This document shows positions 27,413-36,582 of a stretch of DNA of 64,000 bases, in pieces. The stretch is from positions 43,311 through 107,310 of the forward strand of contig CACYRS010000002.1 of the NCBI GenBank assembly GCA_902776935.1, given 5' to 3'. Under the pieces are notes generated by a model, which saw nothing but the letters and a program-made list of their open reading frames with translations, did not search any database and was not told where the DNA came from. Numbering within the stretch: the stretch's first letter is position 1; every line of letters begins with the position of its first letter. A program made the translations under genes and the position numbers. The stretch comes from an uncultured Prevotellaceae bacterium (lineage in GTDB: Bacteria > Bacteroidota > Bacteroidia > Bacteroidales > Bacteroidaceae).

Positions 27413-28930
27413 ATGAAATTAAAATTTGTTACAGCGATTGCACTATGCGCAATGGCAATACTTTCTTGCGACGAAAATACCGGTACACTTGGAGACTCTC
27501 TTACTGACGAGAGCAACAAACTCGTCGTAACCACTCAGAACTTTGATGTTCTTACAAAATCCATGGAAGTGGACTCGGTCTATTCAAAAGAGCGTCAGTG
27601 TTATGTTGGGAGAGTCTTAGACCCAGAGACTGGTACTTATGTCAAGACTACATTCACCACTCAGTTTAATATGATGGAGCATGCCTCTGACCAACTTCCT
27701 AAGAAAGAGGATATCATCGATTTGGATTTTGAAGGCGATGGAGATATCTTAGCTGACTCTTCATATATCATGATTTACTTCGACGTGCCATCAAGTTATG
27801 GTGACACGCTAACCACCATGAAACTAAGAATATCAGAGCTTAGCAAGGCAATTACCGGTACCAACACGCGTTATACCAATTTTGATGCTAAGACAGCAGG
27901 ATATCTTCGTAACAACGGTCTGAAATACGATAAGATGTTCTCCTTACGTGACCTTAACCGTAGTGACAGCATCAGATATCTCGTAGATTCCAACCTGCAT
28001 CGCAATTCTAGCACCAGTGACAACGGCTGGTATGACTTTATGCGTCTCTGGCTTAATGATCCGTATACAGACAAAGACGGAAAGACTTATCGCAACTACG
28101 GAACGTACATTCTCCGTTCATACTATAACCATCCTGAATATTTCAAAAACTCATATTCGTTTATCAATAATGTATGTCCCGGATTCCATTTCGAAACAAT
28201 CGATGGCATTGGCGTGATGGCGAGAATCAAGGAGATAAGTTTGTATGTGTTCTATAATTTTATTAATAACGGACGTGTTGCTAAGACTTATCTTATGGCT
28301 ACATCTACAGAAGAGGTTGTTCAGACCTCAACTGTTGTTAACGATAAGGAAGCCATGAAGACTCTAGTTGCCGACAACAGTTGTACATATGTAAAGTCAC
28401 CTGCTGCGATATTCACAGAGGTGGAACTACCAATCGATGGCATTTGTACATCCCACCCCACCGACTCTCTATTGTCTGCAAAGGTATCTTTTCAGCGACT
28501 AAACAATTCCGGTGAAGCTACTGAGTTTGCTTTCTCTAAGCCCTCATCCCTATTGCTTATCGAAAAAGATAGTCTTAACTCGTTCTTTCTTAAGAACAGC
28601 ACTTACAACAACACTTATGCATATCAGGCATCACTCTCAAGCAATGCCTATACATACAGCAATGTCTCAAACCTTATCTCGCGCATGTACAATAAGAAGA
28701 TTAAGGGAATGAAGAGCGATCCTAACTGGTTAGAAAAGCATCCTGACTGGAATAAGGCTGTGCTCGTTCCTATCGAGGAGGTAACAGTAACTTCGTCTTC
28801 GTATTACACCTCTACTTCAAGCACCATTGCCTTGAAGAACAAGATGGGATTGTCGAGCACTCGTTTGATAAGGGGTACGGCTGCATCGCCTATCAAAATG
28901 GAGGTTATCTACGCGAAATTCAAGGAGTAG
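27413..28930 (+). CDS. DUF4270 family lipoprotein
   Basis: 505 residues starting at MKLKFVTAIALCAMAILSC, a lipoprotein signal with Cys19. The body is rich in beta-prone segments and Ser/Thr/Tyr, with the family's N-terminal block GTLGDSLTDESNKLVVTTQN. DUF4270 is restricted to Bacteroidota and uncharacterised; surface or periplasmic placement is inferred from the signal. The frame is open upstream to 27362, but the ATG at 27413 is the only start that puts the signal peptide first. It is probably co-transcribed with the GT5-like gene. Confidence 0.83.
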   Translation: MKLKFVTAIALCAMAILSCDENTGTLGDSLTDESNKLVVTTQNFDVLTKSMEVDSVYSKERQCYVGRVLDPETGTYVKTTFTTQFNMMEHASDQLPKKEDIIDLDFEGDGDILADSSYIMIYFDVPSSYGDTLTTMKLRISELSKAITGTNTRYTNFDAKTAGYLRNNGLKYDKMFSLRDLNRSDSIRYLVDSNLHRNSSTSDNGWYDFMRLWLNDPYTDKDGKTYRNYGTYILRSYYNHPEYFKNSYSFINNVCPGFHFETIDGIGVMARIKEISLYVFYNFINNGRVAKTYLMATSTEEVVQTSTVVNDKEAMKTLVADNSCTYVKSPAAIFTEVELPIDGICTSHPTDSLLSAKVSFQRLNNSGEATEFAFSKPSSLLLIEKDSLNSFFLKNSTYNNTYAYQASLSSNAYTYSNVSNLISRMYNKKIKGMKSDPNWLEKHPDWNKAVLVPIEEVTVTSSSYYTSTSSTIALKNKMGLSSTRLIRGTAASPIKMEVIYAKFKE

Positions 28931-28934
28931 GTAT

Positions 28935-29066
28935 ATGGCCGACGGATTTCTCGAAAAACATCATGAAGACTATGAGGCTCGCAAAGCCGCATGGCTGAGA
29001 AAGAAAAAGTATCTATCTAAGACAGGTAAACGGCAAATAGAGCGCCCCGATGATGAGGCGCTCTAA
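28935..29066 (+). CDS. small basic protein, 43 residues, function unknown
   Basis: A short frame starts 5 bases after the DUF4270 stop and encodes MADGFLEKHHEDYEARKAAW followed by LRKKKYL and a C-terminal RPDDEAL. It is highly charged and helical, with no signal or membrane segment. Codon use and the tight spacing support a real gene, and I recall similar short MADxFLE... proteins in Bacteroidales. The last eight codons fold into the terminator hairpin shared with uvrD, so its 3' end is doubly constrained. Confidence 0.6.
   Translation: MADGFLEKHHEDYEARKAAWLRKKKYLSKTGKRQIERPDDEAL
29039..29064. terminator. bidirectional hairpin overlapping the end of the 43-residue ORF
   Basis: AGAGCGCC (29039-29046) pairs with GGCGCTCT (29057-29064), followed by AATTCTTAT. 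It lies 4 bases from the convergent uvrD-type stop. Confidence 0.65.
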
Positions 29067-29069
29067 TTC

Positions 29070-31526
29070 TTATCTTATAACCTTAAACTTGGCGAATTTC
29101 AGCAGTAGTTGTTTTGTGCCGGTATTTCTGAACTGTACTGTGGCTTTTGTATTCTCACCCGTACCCTCAATCTTTATTACCTCACCTATGCCGAAACGCT
29201 GATGCTCAATGGTATTGCCTACATGTAGGTCGCCAGCACTCGCATCTGTTGCCATCGGACGTGGAGGTACAGCACGATTCACAGATTTAAATCGTCCACA
29301 ACTCGCGATGTTCAATTGCCGCTTGAATCCCTCAGAGAAAGGATCTACCGCCTTCTCTTGTTGTCTTGGGGCAACGGCTCTTGGCTTAGGATCAGCCTTG
29401 AACTGTGTAGACACAGGTCTGGGATTCTGCATCCATTCAGGACTTTCACTATTATATCCACGCGGATTTCGGCTATAGCCTCCGGTATTACCTGTGCCGT
29501 AAGCACCTCCATCATAGCGGTTATATGCTCTACGAGATGATCCTAAGAAAGACTGCTCTCCCCCGCCCTCAGATTTCACATCTATCAGCTCTGGATCGAT
29601 ATCCTGAATAAATCTCGATGGTGTGTCATACTCCATCTTCCCGTATCTGAAACGATTCTGGGCGCAGGTAAGTATACAATGTTTCTCTGCTCGTGTGATG
29701 GCTACATACAACAAACGTCGCTCTTCCTCCAGCTCTCGCATCGAGTTAGTACACATCGGACTCGGGAAGATATTCTCTTCCAGTCCCACTACGAATACCG
29801 TAGGAAACTCCAGACCCTTTGCCGAATGAATCGTCATCAGCGTCACCTTGTCATTCGAGTCTCCCTCATCGCTGTCGAGATCTGTAAGCAGAGCCACCTC
29901 CTGAAGGAAGTCAGGCAGATATACCTGCTCTCCCATATCCTCCTCACGACGGCTCTCCACAAAGTCCTGCATACCACTGAGAAACTCCTCCAGGTTCTCC
30001 TGTCGTGAGATATCCTCAGGGTTGCGTCCGCTATATATATCCTTGCTGATGCCTGAGTTCATGATGATGTCATGTCCCAGCGCGTAGGCATCCTCAGTGT
30101 TCAGTCGTCCTATCCATCCTTCGATAAGCTCCCTGAAGCCTTGCAGCTTTGTCATCGTAGCCTTGCTCACATCCATCGGGAAGAGCATTGGCTCCTTTAT
30201 CACCTGCCACAGACTTACTCCATACATCTGAGCTGCCTGGGCAATCTTACCTACGGTAGTGTCACCGATACCTCTGGCAGGATAGTTGATTATTCGTTTG
30301 AATGCTTCTTCGTCGTAGGGGTTAGCAACTAGTCGGAAATAGGCTATCACGTCTTTTATCTCCTTACGCAGATAGAAGCTCAGACCTCCGTAGATACGAT
30401 ATGGGATATTATCCTTACGCATCTGTTCCTCAAAGCTTCGGCTCTGGGAGTTGGTGCGATACAGGATAGCGAAGTCACTCCAGTTGCAGTGGTCTTCCCT
30501 ACGCAGTCGCTTAATTCCCTGAGTCACTATCATCGCCTCTTCCTTGTCGGAATAGGCTGGTTTCAACTGTAGCTTCTCACCCTGCTCATTCTTAGAGTAC
30601 ACATTCTTCGGAATCTGCCTCTCATTACGTCTGATGAGTGAGTTTGCGGCCTGTACTATCAGCTGTGTCGAACGATAGTTCTGCTCCAGCTTAAAGAGTT
30701 TAGTGTCGTTATATTTGCTTTGAAAGTTGAGTATATTGTCTATGTTAGCTCCTCTGAAACTATAGATACTCTGTGCATCGTCGCCCACCACACAGACCTT
30801 CTGACGTTCCTTTGTCAACTGGTACACTATCGCCTGCTGGGCATAGTTAGTATCCTGATACTCATCCACAAGCACGAAATGGAATCTCTCCACGTATTTC
30901 CTTCTAATATCCTCGTGATTCTGGAAGAGCACCCATGTCTGCACCAGGAGATCGTCGAAGTCCATAGCATTAGCCTGACGACATCGCTCAACGTATCTTA
31001 TATATATGTTCTTCACCTCAGGGCGTTTCTGCTCGGCATCATAAGCCGCCGAAGGACTCGATGCGTAGGCCTGTGGCAGGAGCAGATGATTCTTTGCCAT
31101 CGAGATACGGTCGGCAACGGATGCTGGCTTATATACCTTATCGTCAAGCTGCATCTCCTTGATGATAGTCTTCACCAGTGATCGAGCATCGCTCTGGTCA
31201 TAGATGGTGAAGTTGGAATTATATCCTATATGTTCTGCCTCATTACGCAGAATACGAGCGAAGACACTATGGAAGGTACCCATCTGCAGATACCTCGCAC
31301 GCTCCTCGCCCACCAGCCGCGCGATACGTTCCTTCATCTCGCGTGCTGCCTTGTTGGTAAACGTAAGTGCCAGAATCTGCCACGGGGCCATCCCCTGCTC
31401 CAGCAGCCAGGCTATCTTATAGGTAAGCACTCTCGTCTTCCCTGAACCTGCACCTGCTATTACAAGACTGGCCCCGTCGCAGTATTCTACCGCCTGACGC
31501 TGACTATCATTTAGCTGGCTTAGCAT
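29070..31526 (-). CDS. pcrA: UvrD/PcrA-type superfamily 1 DNA helicase
   Basis: 818 residues with a full set of SF1A motifs: Q-motif LNDSQRQAVEY, Walker A AGAGSGKTRVLTYKIAWLL, Ia LTFTNKAAREMKER, II VDEYQDTN, III GDDAQSIYSFRGA, IV EQNYRSTQ, V TIHSAKGLEFPTVFVVGLEE and VI LLYVAITRAEKH. The C-terminal 150 residues form a disordered linker and a Tudor-like tail (NTIEHQRFGIGEVIKIEG) typical of PcrA, where it contacts RNA polymerase. It unwinds DNA in nucleotide-excision repair and clears collisions. The start overlaps the end of the OmpH-like gene by 20 bases. UvrD and PcrA names are interchangeable here. Confidence 0.95.
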   Translation of the reverse strand: MLSQLNDSQRQAVEYCDGASLVIAGAGSGKTRVLTYKIAWLLEQGMAPWQILALTFTNKAAREMKERIARLVGEERARYLQMGTFHSVFARILRNEAEHIGYNSNFTIYDQSDARSLVKTIIKEMQLDDKVYKPASVADRISMAKNHLLLPQAYASSPSAAYDAEQKRPEVKNIYIRYVERCRQANAMDFDDLLVQTWVLFQNHEDIRRKYVERFHFVLVDEYQDTNYAQQAIVYQLTKERQKVCVVGDDAQSIYSFRGANIDNILNFQSKYNDTKLFKLEQNYRSTQLIVQAANSLIRRNERQIPKNVYSKNEQGEKLQLKPAYSDKEEAMIVTQGIKRLRREDHCNWSDFAILYRTNSQSRSFEEQMRKDNIPYRIYGGLSFYLRKEIKDVIAYFRLVANPYDEEAFKRIINYPARGIGDTTVGKIAQAAQMYGVSLWQVIKEPMLFPMDVSKATMTKLQGFRELIEGWIGRLNTEDAYALGHDIIMNSGISKDIYSGRNPEDISRQENLEEFLSGMQDFVESRREEDMGEQVYLPDFLQEVALLTDLDSDEGDSNDKVTLMTIHSAKGLEFPTVFVVGLEENIFPSPMCTNSMRELEEERRLLYVAITRAEKHCILTCAQNRFRYGKMEYDTPSRFIQDIDPELIDVKSEGGGEQSFLGSSRRAYNRYDGGAYGTGNTGGYSRNPRGYNSESPEWMQNPRPVSTQFKADPKPRAVAPRQQEKAVDPFSEGFKRQLNIASCGRFKSVNRAVPPRPMATDASAGDLHVGNTIEHQRFGIGEVIKIEGTGENTKATVQFRNTGTKQLLLKFAKFKVIR

Positions 31527-32139
31527 CAGCCTTTGCGTCGTCCTTCTTATCGTCAGTCTTCTTTGGTGCTGGCTTGTAACGCTTGTTCAGACCGTTGATA
31601 ACGTCCTGGGTGATATCATACTTCTTGTCGGCAAAAAGGATATTGTCACCAGCCTTTGAGAGGATGATGTCATAGTGCTTATCGTTGTTGTATGCCTTAA
31701 GGAAGTTCTGCAGTGAATCGCGCAGAGCCTCGTTAAATTTTGCTGTCTCGATGGCGAGCTCATTCTCCAGACGTGCCTGCAGAGTCTGTAAATCCTGCTG
31801 CTGACGCTGGATGGCTGCTTGCTGACTCTCTGCCTGCTGACGGCTTGTAAAACCGTTGTTATTGAGCTTCTGCTGGAAATTAGCTACTGCTGCCTGAAGG
31901 GCGTTACCTTTCTGGTTGAGGGTGTTACGGGCATTGTTGCTCTTCTTCTCGAGAGTAACGCTGTAGTCCTTGGCAAATGTGTACTGAGTCATCAGTGAAT
32001 CAACTTCTACATAGGCAATCTTCATGCCTGTAGTGTTCGCATCATCGCTAGAGGGCTGATTGTCCATCTTTGGAGCGGCATTGTTGCACGATACCATCAT
32101 AGCTGCGATGGTCAGAGCTGGAAAAATGTACTTTTTCAT
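31507..32139 (-). CDS. OmpH/Skp-family periplasmic chaperone, lipoprotein form
   Basis: 210 residues. The signal MKKYIFPALTIAAMMVSC ends in a lipobox Cys18. The Skp core starts at MKIAYVEVDSLMTQYTFAKD (about 39) and continues as a long coiled coil rich in Gln/Ala/Glu (70-150). It ends with FADKKYDITQDVINGLN and a Lys/Asp/Ala tail. Skp proteins hold outer-membrane proteins in the periplasm. Being a lipoprotein differs from E. coli Skp, which is soluble. It lies between a small membrane protein gene and the helicase gene, overlapping the latter. Confidence 0.88.
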   Translation of the reverse strand: MKKYIFPALTIAAMMVSCNNAAPKMDNQPSSDDANTTGMKIAYVEVDSLMTQYTFAKDYSVTLEKKSNNARNTLNQKGNALQAAVANFQQKLNNNGFTSRQQAESQQAAIQRQQQDLQTLQARLENELAIETAKFNEALRDSLQNFLKAYNNDKHYDIILSKAGDNILFADKKYDITQDVINGLNKRYKPAPKKTDDKKDDAKADAKPAK

Positions 32140-32173
32140 CTTTTCGTTTGAATGATTTTTTATTTTATAAAAT

Positions 32174-32389
32174 TTATTTCAAATATCTTTCACTTACCGC
32201 AAACTCACTCTTCCTCCTCATCTCCTTATCCTGGTCCATTACACAATGGATGCCTCTTTCCTTCATCGCTTCAGAATCGTGAATATGCTGCGACTTGAAC
32301 TCTCCCTGACGCACAAGAAGCACTCTTACGAGGAAAAATACCATCGCGATAGCAATTATTAACGTCGATATGAGCAGAGTTTCAATCAT
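32174..32389 (-). CDS. small single-span membrane protein, 71 residues
   Basis: One N-terminal helix (residues 4-26, LLISTLIIAIAMVFFLVRVLL) is followed by a conserved-looking cytoplasmic tail with HIHDSEAMKERGIHCVMDQDKE. I recall a Bacteroidales family with the same plan (helix, then a G-x-H-I...M-x-x-R-G-I-x-C tail) and unknown function. A longer frame starts at 32458 but contains the promoter box at 32410-32417, so the ATG at 32389 is used. It starts the small protein-ompH-helicase operon. Confidence 0.72.
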   Translation of the reverse strand: MIETLLISTLIIAIAMVFFLVRVLLVRQGEFKSQHIHDSEAMKERGIHCVMDQDKEMRRKSEFAVSERYLK

Positions 32390-32395
32390 TTTTTG

Positions 32396-32403
32396 TACTT
32401 TTG
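32396..32403 (+). promoter_or_regulatory. candidate -7 element (TACTTTTG) for pepD
   Basis: TACTTTTG lies 74 bases upstream of the pepD ATG. It is 6 bases from the opposing TAACTTTG box, so the two promoters physically overlap. Confidence 0.55.
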
Positions 32404-32409
32404 CGGGTG

Positions 32410-32417
32410 CAAAGTTA
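32410..32417 (-). promoter_or_regulatory. candidate -7 element (TAACTTTG) for the small membrane protein operon
   Basis: The minus-strand TAACTTTG lies 20 bases before the ATG at 32389. It overlaps the footprint of the divergent pepD promoter. Confidence 0.6.
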
Positions 32418-32477
32418 CGAATAAGAGAGCAAAATACCAAATTTATTTGTGAAATCAATTATAAAAACGTATTAATA

Positions 32478-33938
32478 ATGAATAAAAACGACTTAAAACC
32501 AGCATCAGTCTTTGCTGAATTTGCTAAGATTAATGAAATTCCGCGTCCATCAAAGCGCGAAGAGAAGATGATTGACTATCTCCGTAACTGGGGCGAGAGC
32601 CATAATCTCGAAACAAAAGTCGACGAGACAGGTAATGTTATCATCCGCAAGCCAGCCACTAAGGGCATGGAGAACTGCAAGACAGTAATCCTACAGAGTC
32701 ACATGGATATGGTGTGTGACAAACTTGTGGATGTAGAGTTTGATTTCGACAAGGACGCAATCAAGACATATATCGACGGAGAGTGGCTCACTGCCGAGGG
32801 CACTACCCTTGGTGCCGACGATGGTATCGGCTGTGCCATCGAACTGGCCATCCTTGCTGCCGACGATATCGAGCACGGTCCTATCGAGTGTGTCTTTACC
32901 CGTGATGAAGAGACAGGTCTCTCAGGTGCTGAGGGCATGAAGGCAGGCTTTATGAGCGGCGACTACCTCATCAACCTCGACTCTGAGGATGAGGGTGAGA
33001 TCTTCGTCAGCTGTGCCGGAGGCCGTAATACCCAGGCCAAGTTCACTTTCGCCCGTCAGGATGCTCCTCAGGGCAGTTTCTTCATCAAGGCCTCACTGAA
33101 GGGGCTCGTCGGAGGTCACTCTGGTGATGACATCAATAAGAAGCGTGCCAACGCCATCAAGATTCTCGCCCGTTTCCTCTTCCAGGAGATGAAGCGTTAC
33201 GATGGTATCTGTCTGGCTCAGTTCCATTCCGGCAAGCTCCACAACGCCATTCCTCGCGACGGCTATTTCGTTATCGCTGTTCCCAACGAGCTGAAGGAGA
33301 ATATCCGTGCCGACTGGAATGTCTTTGCTTCAGAGGTAGAGGATGAGTTCCATGTTACCGACACTCAGATGGTCTTCGCTATGGAGAGCACTGATACCGA
33401 GAAGATCATCGACCCCGCTGTTGCTAAGAATTTCGTGTGGGCCGTACAGGCTGTCGACAATGGTATCTACGCCATCTGTCAGGATGAGGCTCTCGGAGGA
33501 ATGGTAGAGACATCGAGCAACATCGCCAGCATCCATACTCTCGACACCACCATCGAGATACTGAGCAGCCAGCGCAGTAATGTGATGTCTAACCTCGATA
33601 ATATGTGTGCCACCATCCAGGCAGCCTTCGAGCTTGCTGGTGCTGAGGCCGTATCAAGCGACGGCTACCCCGCATGGAAGATGAAGGCCGACTCGAAGCT
33701 TCAGGAGATTGTGGTTGCCTCGTATGTGAAGCTCTTCGGCCATAAGCCAGTAGTTCGCGGCATACATGCTGGATTGGAGTGCGGTCTCTTCTCTGAGCGT
33801 TATCCAAACCTCGATATGGTCAGCTTCGGCCCTACCCTGCGATTCGTTCATACTCCCGACGAACGACTTCACATCCCTACAGTTCAGATGGTATGGGATC
33901 ACCTGCTCGATGTACTAAAGAATATCCCAAAGAAATGA
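32478..33938 (+). CDS. pepD: aminoacyl-histidine dipeptidase (M20C, PepD)
   Basis: 486 residues, normal for PepD. Metal-binding motifs are in order: LQSHMDMVCDK, LGADDGIGCA and RDEETGLSGAEG. The dimerisation/lid domain carries GLVGGHSGDDINKKRANA, and the C-terminal part has HAGLECGLFSERYP with the last ligand. It hydrolyses carnosine-like and other dipeptides in the cytoplasm. Open frame continues upstream to 32370, but those codons lie before and inside the promoter, so I start at 32478. Codons are noticeably GC-rich compared with nearby accessory genes. A lipoprotein gene overlaps its stop as ATGA. Confidence 0.94.
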   Translation: MNKNDLKPASVFAEFAKINEIPRPSKREEKMIDYLRNWGESHNLETKVDETGNVIIRKPATKGMENCKTVILQSHMDMVCDKLVDVEFDFDKDAIKTYIDGEWLTAEGTTLGADDGIGCAIELAILAADDIEHGPIECVFTRDEETGLSGAEGMKAGFMSGDYLINLDSEDEGEIFVSCAGGRNTQAKFTFARQDAPQGSFFIKASLKGLVGGHSGDDINKKRANAIKILARFLFQEMKRYDGICLAQFHSGKLHNAIPRDGYFVIAVPNELKENIRADWNVFASEVEDEFHVTDTQMVFAMESTDTEKIIDPAVAKNFVWAVQAVDNGIYAICQDEALGGMVETSSNIASIHTLDTTIEILSSQRSNVMSNLDNMCATIQAAFELAGAEAVSSDGYPAWKMKADSKLQEIVVASYVKLFGHKPVVRGIHAGLECGLFSERYPNLDMVSFGPTLRFVHTPDERLHIPTVQMVWDHLLDVLKNIPKK

Positions 33939-34294
33939 AGATATCGCGCGCGTATATATCAATAGGTGTGGCAATGCTGCTGCTTGCTTCGTGCGGGCAG
34001 CAGTATGCTGCCAAACAGAAAGTAAAGGATTTCGTAAAGATGCATGCCACGGAGGAGATAGATATCACCTCGTTTTCCGACCTCGATTCCACACGTGTCA
34101 TCAGCGATTCGTTGCTTCAGGTTATGCGGAAGAATGCTCTCAGCGACCCGTTGTTCAAGGATGTCCGTCTGGGGGATGTCCCCAAATCGTCTACCCTACT
34201 ATATATCCGAATGCGATATGGCGAGGATAGCCTGATGCAGTCCAAAACCTTCTATTTCGACCATGATCTCAATGAGATAATTGCCATAAAATAA
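33935..34294 (+). CDS. small lipoprotein of unknown function
   Basis: 119 residues. The signal MKISRAYISIGVAMLLLASC ends in a lipobox at Cys20. The mature part is mixed alpha/beta with DITSFSDLDSTRVISDS and a C-terminal MQSKTFYFDHDLNEI. I do not recognise a characterised domain. The ATG overlaps the pepD stop, so it is translated from the same message; the pairing with a cytoplasmic peptidase is otherwise unexplained. Confidence 0.72.
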   Translation: MKISRAYISIGVAMLLLASCGQQYAAKQKVKDFVKMHATEEIDITSFSDLDSTRVISDSLLQVMRKNALSDPLFKDVRLGDVPKSSTLLYIRMRYGEDSLMQSKTFYFDHDLNEIIAIK

Positions 34295-34333
34295 AAATGT
34301 TATAATACACCAATAAAATATTACTTTAAAATT

Positions 34334-35959
34334 ATGAATAGGATTATTAACTGCCTACTGGTTGCCACCATTATCTGTGGTGCAACAGTATTTACATCGT
34401 GTTCCAACGACATTGGTGATAAGCCTTCTACCCCCATCGTTCAGGGCTTGGAAGAGAATATTGTCGGCCTCTGGTACGAGGAGTTCGAGTATAAGGATGT
34501 AACAGAGAAAGGCAAACCCTTCAACCGTGCCTTGATAGCTATGGAGGCCAAAGCCGACCACACGGGCTATGTAGCGCTGGCTGTGTTTGATGACGAATTC
34601 AACGAGCCGCTTGAGATTTACGGCGGTCCTAGTGATGCGCCATTCACATGGCAGGTGACAGCCGATGGAGAAATCACACTGACAGACCCAGCTTTAGGCT
34701 CGTTCTACACGACGCGTAGTACACGTAGTGACGATAGTAACAGTAGCTTTGTCGATATTGGTAAGATAACGATGAATTATACATCGGGTGGCATCTCCTT
34801 CAGCAATGCATCCCATCAGGGTTCGCTTGCCAGGGCTGCTAGCAACAATAGCGGTTTGATTCAGGACTGGATGGCGAAGTCTACGCTTCCTCGTGCATGC
34901 ATTACTGACAGCATCCCGGTGTTGCTATTCCCCGACTACATGAACTACGTGTTCAACTACCCATCGGTAGACCCTTTCGGTAATCCCTGCACACTCAGCG
35001 GTACCATAACAGTCGATAAGTCGTACGATAAGCCCTTCAAAGGCATCTTGCTCTACAACCACTTCACGGTTTATGCCACCACGCAGGCACCTTCACAAGG
35101 AGCCATCGAGTTCCCAACGGGCGCTGCCCTTACCCACTTCATCGTCGTAGCCCCTGACTACTATGGTTTCGGAATCACAGAGAAGGATCCGCAGGCCTAC
35201 TGTATCTCACTGGCCAACGGACGCGCCTCACTCGATGCATATATCGCTGCCAAACGACTTGTTGAAGACCTGGATGTGAAGAAAGGAGACGACTTCATCA
35301 TTGCTGGCTATTCAGAAGGTGCGCAGACCACGATGGGCGTGTTACGTGAGATCTCGGAGCGCCATCCAGAGGTAAAGGTTAAAAGAGCTTTTGCTGGCGA
35401 TGGTCCCTACGACATCAACTCGATGTATGATGCCATCTCTAAAGGCGACACCGAGATGCCCAGCACCGTCTGCAACGTACTCTATGCCTACAACCACTTT
35501 TTCCAGTTGGGTTACGACATCCACGATTATCTGAAAGATCCTGTGGCCTCAAACTTCGATGAGTGGTTCCTTAGCAAAAAGTACAAGCGCAAGGCTCTAG
35601 ACGAGGAGCTTATCAAAACAAAGAAGACGAGTGATATCTGTACTGCTGCTGTCCTCGATTCTAACAGTCCCCTGTCGCAACGCTTCAAGGCAGCCTTCAG
35701 TAACGATGCTCTCACCAGCGGCTGGACACCCCGTAACGACTTCGACATCATGCTCTTCCACGATACTAAAGACGATGTGGTACCCGTGGAAAACTACTAT
35801 GCCATGAAGAAGTTCCTCGACGATCAACATATCAAGACAGAGGGGCTTGTTGATGAGTATAGTTCAGAAACGATTAAGGGAGCTGGCATAAGTAACCATG
35901 AGACATCGGCCATTACCTTTTTTCTCAAGATTGTCGAGTGGATAAGAGCAAACTATTAA
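34334..35959 (+). CDS. secreted lipoprotein with lipase/alpha-beta hydrolase domain
   Basis: 541 residues. The lipoprotein signal ends at VFTSC (Cys23). An N-terminal lipocalin-like beta region (about 35-160, starting GLWYEEFEY) precedes an alpha/beta hydrolase fold. The nucleophile elbow is AGYSEGAQ with Ser327. A candidate acid is near DTKDDVVPVE (Asp477-481), and the candidate His522 is in ISNHETSA. This layout is close to secretory lipases and PHB-depolymerase-like esterases anchored at the cell surface. The substrate is unknown. It is followed 13 bases later by a membrane protein and then another lipoprotein. Confidence 0.8.
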   Translation: MNRIINCLLVATIICGATVFTSCSNDIGDKPSTPIVQGLEENIVGLWYEEFEYKDVTEKGKPFNRALIAMEAKADHTGYVALAVFDDEFNEPLEIYGGPSDAPFTWQVTADGEITLTDPALGSFYTTRSTRSDDSNSSFVDIGKITMNYTSGGISFSNASHQGSLARAASNNSGLIQDWMAKSTLPRACITDSIPVLLFPDYMNYVFNYPSVDPFGNPCTLSGTITVDKSYDKPFKGILLYNHFTVYATTQAPSQGAIEFPTGAALTHFIVVAPDYYGFGITEKDPQAYCISLANGRASLDAYIAAKRLVEDLDVKKGDDFIIAGYSEGAQTTMGVLREISERHPEVKVKRAFAGDGPYDINSMYDAISKGDTEMPSTVCNVLYAYNHFFQLGYDIHDYLKDPVASNFDEWFLSKKYKRKALDEELIKTKKTSDICTAAVLDSNSPLSQRFKAAFSNDALTSGWTPRNDFDIMLFHDTKDDVVPVENYYAMKKFLDDQHIKTEGLVDEYSSETIKGAGISNHETSAITFFLKIVEWIRANY

Positions 35960-35972
35960 AATAATAATTTCT

Positions 35973-36542
35973 ATGCAGACAAGATTTAAAAAGAATGCAA
36001 AGATTGTCGATATCATGATTACCTCTGTCGGTGGTACACTTTCAGTTGGTGTCATGCTTTATGGCATCTATCACTTCGGTCTAAGCCAGGCTTGGCCCGA
36101 GCTGATACTTAACCTGTTTTACATCGCCTGTCTTGTGATGATATGGATGTATTTCTTCAACTACCGTATTACAACTCATCAGTTCAACTACTGGTGTTCC
36201 ATCTCAACTGGCATGACGGTGCTGCTGCGTGACATCCTGTTTGCACCGCCCCTGGCCAACCTCGCTCTGCGCTCAGCCAGTTTTACTCTCTCGGTGCTGT
36301 TGCTTTGCACGCTGACTTACTTCTATGCCAGAAGGGAATGGAAGAGCTACACCAAGCACAATCTGTGGATTATCTTTGCAATCGACGCGCTCATAGCTGC
36401 AATCTATCAGTTCGATATCATGTATTTTGAGACTACCGACGAATACACCAACTATATGCTCACCGAGATATGGATACGCCCCACTATTACCTATGGGCTT
36501 GTGGCTTGCTTCGTCACAGAATCAAAAGAAGGAAGCAATTGA
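35973..36542 (+). CDS. multi-span membrane protein of unknown function
   Basis: 189 residues with about five or six hydrophobic helices (near 15-33, 41-61, 75-95, 99-117, 128-146, 165-180), separated by short loops. No domain is recognised. The aromatic-rich loops (YFFNYRITTHQFNYW) do not match a known transporter signature. The 13-base gap to the lipase gene and the shared strand suggest one transcript with the lipoprotein that follows. Confidence 0.7.
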   Translation: MQTRFKKNAKIVDIMITSVGGTLSVGVMLYGIYHFGLSQAWPELILNLFYIACLVMIWMYFFNYRITTHQFNYWCSISTGMTVLLRDILFAPPLANLALRSASFTLSVLLLCTLTYFYARREWKSYTKHNLWIIFAIDALIAAIYQFDIMYFETTDEYTNYMLTEIWIRPTITYGLVACFVTESKEGSN

Positions 36543-36582
36543 GGCTTATCAATAGTTTTAAACATTTAAAGAATATTCGATT

